DNA of 64,000 nt, taken from the NCBI RefSeq assembly GCF_004114615.1, contig NZ_CP035300.1, positions 2,976,001-3,040,000 of the forward strand, in the 5' to 3' direction. The position numbers and the translations under genes were made by a program. This document shows positions 57,700 to 64,000 of the stretch, in pieces; the stretch's first letter is position 1; every line of letters starts with the position of its first letter. The notes under the pieces are model-generated. The model was not told the DNA's origin and searched no databases. It was given only the letters and a program-made list of their open reading frames with translations. Source of the DNA: Dyella sp. M7H15-1 (GTDB lineage Bacteria > Pseudomonadota > Gammaproteobacteria > Xanthomonadales > Rhodanobacteraceae).

Positions 57700-57904
57700 G
57701 ACTCACTCACTTCAAGCTAGGTCGTGATAGTGTCTGGCACGGTTAGCGTTGTGACTATGTGGGCGTGTTGGACGCTTACTGAATGCAATAACAGGGGTAC
57801 GCTTGCTCATGGGCTCGCTCTCGTCCATCCATCGACGGTGGATAGTTTTACGCTCCTCCGCTGGCCTGTGAGGTCTCATCGGAGCGAGGGCGAGTCTGTG
57901 TTGA

Positions 57905-58522
57905 TTACGCTGCATTGTTGCGCTTGTGCCGACGCCACCGCCATGCCACTAACATCACCAGCACGACGAGAACAACAAGCAGCCACAGGCTGTGTTGTCC
58001 GCGTTGTATCCACATGCGCAGCCATTCGCGACGGTTGGCGCCGAAGTAGCCCAGGTAGACCCAGAACGGTACGCTTACCAGCGCGGCTAGGCCGTCGAGC
58101 AGCAGGAAGCGCCAGAAGCTGACGCGATGGCTCGCGCCGGCGGTGATATAGACGGCCGTACGCATACCGGGAAGAAAGCGTGCGAAGAACATCAGGCGGT
58201 TGCCGAATCGCGAGAATTTATCCTGCATCTTGACGTAGCGGCGCGGCGGCATCAGCAGGGCGATTGGTTTCCACTGCAGCATGTGCACGCCGAAATGGTG
58301 GCCAAGCAGAAACATGGCCGCATCGCCGATCAGTACACCGGCCATGGTCACGACCGCCATCACGTGCACGTTTGCGTAGCCCAGGCCTGCAATGATGCCG
58401 CTGGCCACCAGGGTGATGTCTTCCGGTATCGGAATGCCGGCGCCGCACAGCAGCAAGGCGATAAGTACCGCCGCGTAGCCATTTTCGGCGAACAGGGTGA
58501 TCAGGCGTTCGAGCAAATCCAT
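57905..58522 (-). CDS. DedA family inner-membrane protein
   Basis: A 205-residue protein of the DedA/SNARE-associated superfamily, implicated in lipid-carrier flipping and envelope homeostasis. Hydrophobic segments cover about 15-45, 50-75, 135-160 and 172-195. Family motifs include G-A-G-I-P-I-P-E-D and F-x-R-F-L-P-G-M-R-T near residue 115. It lies on the same strand as and downstream of dnaG with 43 bases between, so it may be cotranscribed. The accessory region ends just beyond its 3' side. Confidence 0.9.
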   Translation of the reverse strand: MDLLERLITLFAENGYAAVLIALLLCGAGIPIPEDITLVASGIIAGLGYANVHVMAVVTMAGVLIGDAAMFLLGHHFGVHMLQWKPIALLMPPRRYVKMQDKFSRFGNRLMFFARFLPGMRTAVYITAGASHRVSFWRFLLLDGLAALVSVPFWVYLGYFGANRREWLRMWIQRGQHSLWLLVVLVVLVMLVAWRWRRHKRNNAA

Positions 58523-58565
58523 CCATGATCCTTGTCAGTGTCAGCCAAGGAGTATCCCGCAGCTT

Positions 58566-60353
58566 TCATGACGTCGCGTTCGGCATTGGGGCGCGCGCAG
58601 CAAGCAGTTCGCGCAGTTCGGCTTTTTCAACGTTGCTGAGTGCGCCTTCGCGGTTTTTTGCCACCAGCTCCGCCCGGCGCTGATCGATGATTTGCAATTC
58701 CATGCGATGCAAGGCATCAAAAAATTCCGTTCGCTGCGTTTCCGGCTCGCCGACCATGGTGGCGGCGGTCAGCTTTTGCAGTGAACCGTATTCGGCGCGT
58801 TCGCTGAAGTGTTCGATCAGCATGGCCGCGTTGATGCCGGGGCGCGCACGGGCCAGGTCCAGCAGTTCGGCCAGCAATTCCACGCCAGGCTTTTTCAGGC
58901 ACAGAAAGCCATAGGGCTTTTCCACCTGGTCGGCGAGCCCGGGTTGGGTGAGCAGCAGCGAGATGGCGCTGCGTACCAGCGAGCGTTGCACGGCGGCCGG
59001 TCGCTGCATGGGGTGTCGCGGCTGGGCATTCGGTTCCAGCACAGCACGCGCGCCGCTGCGCTTTTCCAGCTCTTGCGCCATCAGGTCGCGGAAAGCGCCA
59101 TCGGGCAGGCGTGCGATCAGCGGACGTGCGCGTTCGGCAAGACGCGCGCGGCCGTCCAGGCTGCTGACGTCCACGCCTTGCGAGAGCTCGCTGAAAAAAT
59201 ATTCCGAGAGCGGCGTGGCTTCGCGCAGACGCTTTTCGAAGCCGTCCTTGCCTTCCTTGCGCACCAAGGTATCCGGATCTTCTCCATCGGGCAGAAACAG
59301 GAAATACGCCTGCCGCCCGTCGCGCAGGCGCGGCAGTGCCGATTCCAGCGCTTTCCAGGCAGCGGCGCGACCGGCACGGTCGCCATCGAAGCAGAACACC
59401 ACGTCCGGCGCGGTGCGGAACAGCACCTCGGTATGCTCGGGCGTGGTGGCGGTACCCAAGGTGGCGACAGCGATCGGCAGGCCGGCCTGATGCAGGGCGA
59501 TCACGTCCATATAGCCTTCCACCACCACGATGCGCGCCAAATGGCTGTTGGCTTGCTTCACCTGCCACAGCGCGAACAGCTCGCGGCCTTTGTGGAAGAG
59601 TGGGGTTTCGGGTGAGTTGAGGTATTTCGGACCGTCACTTTTGCGCGCGTCCTGCGCGCTGGGTTCAATAGCCGGCGACCCGCCGCCGGACTTTCCAAGA
59701 ATCCTTCCACCAAAGGCGATCACCCGGCCGCGCCGATCGAGGATCGGAAACATCAGCCGCTCGCGGAAGCGGTCGTATTTGTTGCCACGCTCGTTGCTGG
59801 CGGCCATGCCCGCTTCAGTCAGCCACTGCATGCGCTGTTCGTTGGTGCCGAGGCTGCGGATGACGCCATCGGAGCCGGCCGGAGCCCAGCCGATGCGGAA
59901 GCGCGCAATGGTGGCCGCATCCAAACCGCGTTGGCCACAATACGCCTTTGCTTCGGCGCTTTTGGGCAACTCGCCTTCATACCAGCGCGCGGCGGCGTCC
60001 AGCACGGCGTAGAGATCGGTCTTATCCTCGCGTGCCGCGTTATCGCGGCCGCCTTCGTAAGGCACTTTCATGCCGACCGATTGCGCTAGCTCTTCGACAG
60101 CGTCTGGAAATTCCAGTCGCTCGTAGTCCATCAAAAATTTGATGGCGCTGCCGTGTGCGCTGCAGCCGAAGCAATGGAAAAACTGCTTGGCCGGGGTGAC
60201 GTAGAACGACGGCGTGCGCTCGTTATGGAACGGACAGCAGGCCGTCCACTCGCGTCCGGCTTTCTTCAACGGCACGCGCCGCTCGATCACGTCGACGATG
60301 TCGACGCGGGCAAGCAGTTCATCGATGAAGCTGTCGGGAATGCGGCCGCGCAT
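58566..60353 (-). CDS. dnaG: DNA primase
   Basis: Synthesises RNA primers at the replication fork. The 595-residue protein has an N-terminal CHC2 zinc-binding domain (C-P-F-H, then F-H-C-F-G-C, residues about 40-64). The RNA polymerase core and TOPRIM domain (V-V-E-G-Y-M-D-V-I at about 265-275, then F-C-F-D-G-D-R-A-G) follow. The C-terminal DnaB-binding helical domain is present and full length. The order rpsU-yqeY-dnaG on the minus strand is the macromolecular-synthesis operon; the usual rpoD is not next, as dedA follows. Confidence 0.97.
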   Translation of the reverse strand: MRGRIPDSFIDELLARVDIVDVIERRVPLKKAGREWTACCPFHNERTPSFYVTPAKQFFHCFGCSAHGSAIKFLMDYERLEFPDAVEELAQSVGMKVPYEGGRDNAAREDKTDLYAVLDAAARWYEGELPKSAEAKAYCGQRGLDAATIARFRIGWAPAGSDGVIRSLGTNEQRMQWLTEAGMAASNERGNKYDRFRERLMFPILDRRGRVIAFGGRILGKSGGGSPAIEPSAQDARKSDGPKYLNSPETPLFHKGRELFALWQVKQANSHLARIVVVEGYMDVIALHQAGLPIAVATLGTATTPEHTEVLFRTAPDVVFCFDGDRAGRAAAWKALESALPRLRDGRQAYFLFLPDGEDPDTLVRKEGKDGFEKRLREATPLSEYFFSELSQGVDVSSLDGRARLAERARPLIARLPDGAFRDLMAQELEKRSGARAVLEPNAQPRHPMQRPAAVQRSLVRSAISLLLTQPGLADQVEKPYGFLCLKKPGVELLAELLDLARARPGINAAMLIEHFSERAEYGSLQKLTAATMVGEPETQRTEFFDALHRMELQIIDQRRAELVAKNREGALSNVEKAELRELLAARAPMPNATS

Positions 60354-60361
60354 AGTTTAAG

Positions 60362-60415
60362 TAGGTTGGATTAGCGCAGCGTAACCCAACAGATGCCGCG
60401 ATGATTGTTGGGTTA
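60362..60415. repeat. REP-like inverted repeat in the yqeY-dnaG gap
   Basis: TAACCCAACA (60382-60391) and TGTTGGGTTA (60406-60415) are perfect inverted arms with a 14-base loop. The preceding GGTTGGATTAGCGCAGCG also pairs partly with the first arm. This GTTGGGTTA/TAACCCAAC type is found as scattered repeats in many proteobacterial genomes. It could stabilise or end the transcript between the two genes. Confidence 0.55.
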
Positions 60416-60445
60416 TCACCACGGGCGTGGGTTTGCACCCCAACG

Positions 60446-60892
60446 TCAACTGCCAAGGCGAGCCTTGATGCGGGCTGATACCTGGCCCATGTTGGCGCGG
60501 CCGGCGACCTTGCCTTTGACCGCGCCCACCACCTTGCCCATGTCGCGTGCGGTGCTGGCACCGGTTTCGGCGATGGCGGCATCGATCAGGGCATTGACTT
60601 CGGCGTCGCTGAGCTTGGCGGGCATGTAGCCTTCGATCACCACCATTTCGGCGCGTTCGACGGCTGCCAGATCTTCGCGACCGGCTGCGGCGTATTGGCT
60701 GATCGAATCCTTACGTTGCTTGAGCATCTTCTCCAGCACGGCGAGGACCTGGGTGTCGTCCAGTTCGATGCGCTCATCCACCTCGCGCTGCTTGACCGCC
60801 GCGAGGATCAGACGAATCACGCCAAGACGTTCCTTGTCGCCACCGCGCATGGCGGTCTTCATGTCATCGGTAAGCTGTTGCTTCAAAGTCAT
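60446..60892 (-). CDS. GatB/YqeY domain-containing protein
   Basis: A 148-residue cytoplasmic protein of the YqeY family, related to the tail domain of the GatB amidotransferase subunit and suspected to bind tRNA. Features are the opening L-K-Q-Q-L-T-D-D-M-K, the A-V-K-Q-R-E-V-D-E-R-I-E-L segment and the terminal G-K-V-V-G-A-V-K-G-K-V-A-G-R-A. It sits between rpsU and dnaG, its normal place in this group. Confidence 0.93.
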   Translation of the reverse strand: MTLKQQLTDDMKTAMRGGDKERLGVIRLILAAVKQREVDERIELDDTQVLAVLEKMLKQRKDSISQYAAAGREDLAAVERAEMVVIEGYMPAKLSDAEVNALIDAAIAETGASTARDMGKVVGAVKGKVAGRANMGQVSARIKARLGS

Positions 60893-60918
60893 GAGAAGGC
60901 TCCTTCGGAAAGCACAAA

Positions 60919-60943
60919 GCCGACATTGCGGGGCAACGTCGGC
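60919..60943 (-). terminator. Intrinsic terminator/attenuator between rpsU and yqeY
   Basis: On the minus strand GCCGAC-G-TTGC and GCAA-T-GTCGGC form a 10-bp stem with one mismatch and a 3-base loop, followed by TTTGTGCTTT. It lies between rpsU and yqeY, where the E. coli rpsU-dnaG operon also has a partial terminator that lets S21 be made in excess over primase. Confidence 0.7.
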
Positions 60944-61056
60944 CAGTGCGTGTACCTGACTGGCAGTGGCTGCGAATGGACGCGCCTACTGCAAGCAATT
61001 GAACGGTTCGGCACGAATCGCGCCCGAACTCGGGGTCTGCGAGAGGCAGAAAGGCT

Positions 61057-61272
61057 TCAGTACAGGCGGGTCTTGCGGGAAACGTCGCGCGACAGACGGC
61101 GCAGATGACGCTTTACGGCAGCGGCGCGCTTGCGCTTGCGTTCCTGAGTCGGCTTTTCATAGAACTCGCGCTTGCGGGTCTCGGCGAGCACGCCGGCCTT
61201 TTCGCAGGTGCGCTTGAAGCGACGCAGGGCAAGTTCGAACGGCTCGTTCTCGCGAACTTTTACGCTGGGCAT
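61057..61272 (-). CDS. rpsU: 30S ribosomal protein S21
   Basis: A basic 71-residue ribosomal protein opening [12 protein letters not shown] and containing R-R-F-K-R-x-C-E-K-A-G, the S21 signature. The length is that of the family. It is the first gene of the macromolecular-synthesis operon; its promoter must lie in the 250 bases shared with the divergent tsaD. Confidence 0.97.
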   Translation of the reverse strand: MPSVKVRENEPFELALRRFKRTCEKAGVLAETRKREFYEKPTQERKRKRAAAVKRHLRRLSRDVSRKTRLY

Positions 61273-61522
61273 GAAAACTCCGGGATGGTGAAGACGGGTA
61301 AATCGGCCCGCGGAACCGGGCGAGCCAAGAAGTATACCCGCAGGCAGGTAAAGATTTCAAAGGCGGATGGGCCGGAACGCTGAAGTTCACCGTATGGCAT
61401 GCGGGTCCGGCTTTTTGTCGATACCATTTCAGCCTACCTTGGGCCTCGATTTTAGCGCCCTTGCCACCCATCTCTCCCATCATCCAGTGACTCTTGGGTC
61501 GCACCGAGAACCCCGTCAAAGC

Positions 61523-62575
61523 ATGCCCCTGCCTACTTCTTCCCGTCCCATCCTCGGTATCGAAACGTCCTGCGACGAAACCGGCGTAGCCCTGCTGCGC
61601 TGGGAGCCGCAGGCGCCGGGACAAGGTTTGCTGGCACACGCGCTGTACACCCAGATCAGGTTGCATGCCGATTACGGCGGCGTAGTGCCGGAACTGGCCA
61701 GTCGCGATCACGTGCGCAAGTTGCTGCCGCTGGTGCGCGAAGCTTTGGCCCAAGCCGGACTGACCCCGGCCGATCTTGGTGGGGTGGCCTATACGGCAGG
61801 CCCCGGCCTGGTCGGCGCCTTGTTGGTGGGGGCTGCTACGGGACGTGCGATGGCCTGGGCGCTCGGAGTGCCCGCGATCGGAGTGCATCACATGGAAGGG
61901 CATCTGCTGGCCCCGCTACTGGAAGATGATCCGCCGGAGCCGCCGTTCGCGGCGTTGCTGGTGTCCGGCGGTCATTCCATGCTGGTGGAAGTGCAAGCCG
62001 TTGGGTATTACCGGATGCTCGGCGACACGCTTGACGATGCCGCCGGCGAAGCCTTCGACAAAACCGCCAAGCTGATGGGGTTGCCCTACCCGGGTGGTCC
62101 GGCTCTAGCGGCTTTGGCGGGCAGCGGCAGGCCGGGGCTGTTCCGCTTTTCGCGTCCGATGACGGATCGCCCGGGCCTCGACTTCAGTTTTTCGGGCCTC
62201 AAGACCCAGGTCTTGCTGGCGTGGCAGCAGTCCGACCAGAGTGAGCAGACCCGCGCCGATATCGCACGCGGGTTCGAGGAAGCTGTGGTCGATACGTTAT
62301 TGATCAAGTGTCGCCGTGCGCTCGCCGATACGGGGGCGAAGCGGTTGGTGATTGCCGGTGGTGTGGGCGCCAACCGGCGCCTGCGTGAGGAACTGGCGGC
62401 GGCGGGTGCGAAAGACGGCTTCAAGACCTATTTTCCGCGCCTGCAGTTTTGCACCGACAACGGCGCCATGATCGCGCTGGCTGGTGCCATCCGCTTGGCG
62501 CATGGCCAGCATCAGGATGAATCGGTGCAGGTTTTTCCGCGCTGGGATTTGCAAACCCTGCCGCCTGCTGCTTGA
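61523..62575 (+). CDS. tsaD: tRNA N6-adenosine threonylcarbamoyltransferase
   Basis: The catalytic subunit of the Tsa complex that adds threonylcarbamoyl to A37 of ANN-reading tRNAs. The 350-residue protein starts [11 protein letters not shown] after a short leader. It has the metal-binding H-H-M-E-G-H, the nucleotide-binding S-G-G-H-S-M-L and late [10 protein letters not shown], all canonical. ATG 61523 gives the family N-terminus; the upstream open frame is not conserved-looking. tsaD divergent from rpsU is a common arrangement. Confidence 0.97.
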   Translation: MPLPTSSRPILGIETSCDETGVALLRWEPQAPGQGLLAHALYTQIRLHADYGGVVPELASRDHVRKLLPLVREALAQAGLTPADLGGVAYTAGPGLVGALLVGAATGRAMAWALGVPAIGVHHMEGHLLAPLLEDDPPEPPFAALLVSGGHSMLVEVQAVGYYRMLGDTLDDAAGEAFDKTAKLMGLPYPGGPALAALAGSGRPGLFRFSRPMTDRPGLDFSFSGLKTQVLLAWQQSDQSEQTRADIARGFEEAVVDTLLIKCRRALADTGAKRLVIAGGVGANRRLREELAAAGAKDGFKTYFPRLQFCTDNGAMIALAGAIRLAHGQHQDESVQVFPRWDLQTLPPAA

Positions 62576-62607
62576 TCGCATCCCTCGCATCGCGGAACCT
62601 TGCACGT

Positions 62608-62967
62608 ATGGATATCGTTTTCATCGAAGACCTGCGCATCGACACCGTCATCGGCATCTACGACTGGGAGAAGCGCGTGCGCCAGACGCTGTCGTTCGAT
62701 ATCGAGATGGCGTTCGACAACACCGTGCCTGCTGCGAGCGACGACATTGCGCACACGCTGAACTACAAAGACGTGTCCAAACGTTTGATGGCTTATGTCG
62801 GGGAATCCAGCTTCGGATTGGTGGAAACGCTGGCTGAGCGTTGTGCAGCCATTATTCGCGAAGAGTTCGGCGTGGCGTGGGTGCGGCTCAAGCTGTCCAA
62901 GCCCGGCGCGGTGCGTGGTGCCAAAGCCGTGGGTGTCTGCATCGAGCGCGGCAAGCGACCGAACTGA
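62608..62967 (+). CDS. folB: Dihydroneopterin aldolase
   Basis: The folate-pathway enzyme that converts dihydroneopterin to 6-hydroxymethyl-dihydropterin. The 119-residue protein has F-I-E-D-L-R-I-D-T-V-I-G-I-Y-D-W-E (active-site Glu region), L-N-Y-K-D-V, and the terminal K-L-S-K-P-G-A-V with the conserved lysine. ATG 62608 gives the normal family start. The stop overlaps the start of folK by one base (TGATG), so the two sequential enzymes are coupled. Confidence 0.94.
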   Translation: MDIVFIEDLRIDTVIGIYDWEKRVRQTLSFDIEMAFDNTVPAASDDIAHTLNYKDVSKRLMAYVGESSFGLVETLAERCAAIIREEFGVAWVRLKLSKPGAVRGAKAVGVCIERGKRPN

Positions 62968-63449
62968 TGGCGCGTGTCTATCTCAGCCTGGGCTCCAACC
63001 AGGAGCCGCATCGTTACCTTCGTGCCGCGTTGGAAGAATTGCGTGCCCGCTTCGGCGCGCTGAATGTTTCGCCAGCTTATCGAAGCGCTTCGGTGGGCTT
63101 TGACAGCGCGGACTTCGTCAATCTGGTGGTGGGCATGGACACGGATCTGGCCCCGCACGCACTCAATGACTGGCTGCATGCACTGGAAGACCGTCACGGT
63201 CGCCGCCGTGCCGTGCCGCGCTATGCCGATCGCACACTTGATGTGGATATCGTGCTTTATGACGATCTAGTCACGCAGGGGCCGGGGCATCTGGATATTC
63301 CGCGCAAGGAGCTGAAACATGCTTTCGTGCTCAAGCCGATGGTCGATATCGCGCCTGATCTGCGGCATCCCGTCGACGGACGCACGATGGCCGAATGGTG
63401 GGCTGCGTTTCCAACGGGCAGCGAACCGTTGGTGCAGATAAATCTCTAG
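62967..63449 (+). CDS. folK: 2-amino-4-hydroxy-6-hydroxymethyldihydropteridine diphosphokinase
   Basis: Transfers pyrophosphate from ATP to the FolB product. The 160-residue protein begins Y-L-S-L-G-S-N-Q (family start) and contains R-Y-A-D-R-T-L-D-V-D-I-V-L-Y (catalytic D-x-D) and I-P-R-K-E-L-K-H-A-F-V-L (H-P-R-x3-R-x-F-V-L-x-P type, here with I in place of H and K in place of R). The TGATG overlap with folB marks coupled translation. Confidence 0.92.
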   Translation: MARVYLSLGSNQEPHRYLRAALEELRARFGALNVSPAYRSASVGFDSADFVNLVVGMDTDLAPHALNDWLHALEDRHGRRRAVPRYADRTLDVDIVLYDDLVTQGPGHLDIPRKELKHAFVLKPMVDIAPDLRHPVDGRTMAEWWAAFPTGSEPLVQINL

Positions 63450-63621
63450 GGGCCTTCTGGACGTCATGCCGCGGCGCAAGCCGGTGGAGCAGGCATTTCG
63501 CGGCGCGATGGGTTTGGTCTTCGATGCCAACCCTGAGCGGTTGGTTGCGGTGGGGCTATGTGATTTCGTTGATCGGCTGCAGGTGGATCTGGCTGGTTTG
63601 CTTCAGGCTTGAGGGTGTTTG

Positions 63622-64000
63622 TCACCCTGTGTGATCAGACGGCTGTGCCGGCTGGCGCAGGGTCTGCCGCACACTGGGAATGACGCTGGTGCGTGCGGCC
63701 AGTTCGTGTGCGATATCGATGAAACCGAGATGGCGCGCAACGTCGGCTGCGGTGCGGCCAAAGTTGTCGGCCGCATGGCGATCGGCGCCGCGTGAGAGTA
63801 GTACGCGTGCTGGCGGCAACATGGCATGCATCGCGCAGGCATGCAGGGCCGTAACGCCGCGCTGGTCGGCATGTTCGATACGTGCGCCGGCATCGAGCAA
63901 CACGGGCAGCAAGGCACCGATGTGTGTCGCGTCGGAGGGTCTGCCTGGACGCAAGTGTGCGCCAAGCAACAGCAATAAGGATGTTTTGCCTTCGCTATCG
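63622..64000 (-). CDS. Ankyrin-repeat protein, partial
   Basis: The minus-strand frame stays open to the window edge, so the 5' part is missing. The visible 125 or so residues form ankyrin-type repeats: D-S-E-G-K-T-S-L-L-L-L-L-G-A-H, then D-Q-R-G-V-T-A-L-H-A-C-A, then D-N-F-G-R-T-A-A-D-V-A-R, with L-L-x-x-G-A-[R/D] turns between. The partner or role cannot be told from these repeats. Confidence 0.8.
   Translation of the reverse strand, partial: DSEGKTSLLLLLGAHLRPGRPSDATHIGALLPVLLDAGARIEHADQRGVTALHACAMHAMLPPARVLLSRGADRHAADNFGRTAADVARHLGFIDIAHELAARTSVIPSVRQTLRQPAQPSDHTG

Larger units (their letters stand above)
57158..57779 (-). mobile_element. IS66-family remnant
   Basis: The left edge GTAAGCGTCCAGC (57158-57170) and the right edge, read inward on the minus strand as GTAAGCGTCCAAC, are IS66-type terminal repeats. 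Inside, on the minus strand, the N-terminal part of the small accessory protein TnpA (57699 down to about 57510; W-E-G-S-G-L-N-R-F-A-Y-C-R-Q) runs straight into the C-terminal end of the TnpC transposase. Most of tnpA-tnpB-tnpC is gone. The 8-base flanks differ, so no target duplication is kept. Confidence 0.8.

Noticed and set aside
57712-57915. Small minus-strand open frame between the IS66 remnant and dedA
   Set aside because: Basic low-complexity translation across the IS edge, no start signals.

Overview
The window reads as a chromosomal segment of a moderately GC-rich gammaproteobacterium, most likely Xanthomonadales/Rhodanobacteraceae (Dyella- or Luteibacter-like). The evidence is the rpsU-yqeY-dnaG order, a bifunctional ManC (XanB-type) after rfbBACD, an S53 peptidase, a FecI/FecR/TonB receptor set and a very large two-partner-secretion exoprotein. 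The genus is inferred from gene content only; no rRNA or tRNA is present.

Layout. 1-7552: a partial Na/Pi cotransporter, then a complete heavy-metal-type RND efflux operon (adaptor, pump, outer-membrane lipoprotein). 7830-15675: a MerR regulator fused to a P-loop domain, PEP carboxylase, a YqhA membrane protein, the ABC-F ATPase Uup and a D,D-peptidase. 15721-18590: a three-gene accessory operon (Fic protein, orphan PD-(D/E)XK nuclease domain resembling the C-terminus of type III restriction subunits, DUF6933 protein) behind a perfect 14-bp palindrome. 18614-25688: metK, a gene remnant, a VirK/YbjX protein, and an ECF sigma / FecR / TonB-receptor surface-signalling set. 26521-29012: an S53 peptidase whose terminator loop appears split by a 274-bp MITE with IS50-like ends. 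29075-35281: rfbBACD-manC (dTDP-rhamnose and GDP-mannose supply) on the minus strand and a divergent acyltransferase.

35365-57779 is the accessory heart of the window. A TpsA/CdiA-like exoprotein of about 8.5 kb, frameshifted near 38621, is followed by four displaced C-terminal cassettes, each starting at a different point of the same haemagglutinin-repeat region. Of the main gene and its cassettes, three carry related tips with an H-S-R-[G/D] nucleophile-elbow motif followed by D-[P/I]-V-G and S-H motifs, which I read as a serine-hydrolase (alpha/beta-hydrolase) effector. Each of these three is followed at once by a small lipoprotein gene. One cassette carries an LHH (HNH/Endo VII) nuclease tip followed by a SUKH/SMI1-type immunity gene. 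The last is truncated by an internal deletion and an IS66 remnant, and one is interrupted by an IS200-like element. The array looks like a store of swappable toxin-immunity tips. The lipase-like tip with lipoprotein partner is the least familiar combination and the best candidate for an undescribed system. No TpsB/CdiB transporter lies in the window.

57905-64000 returns to core genes: dedA, the macromolecular-synthesis set dnaG-yqeY-rpsU (minus strand), tsaD, folB, folK, and a partial ankyrin-repeat gene at the edge.
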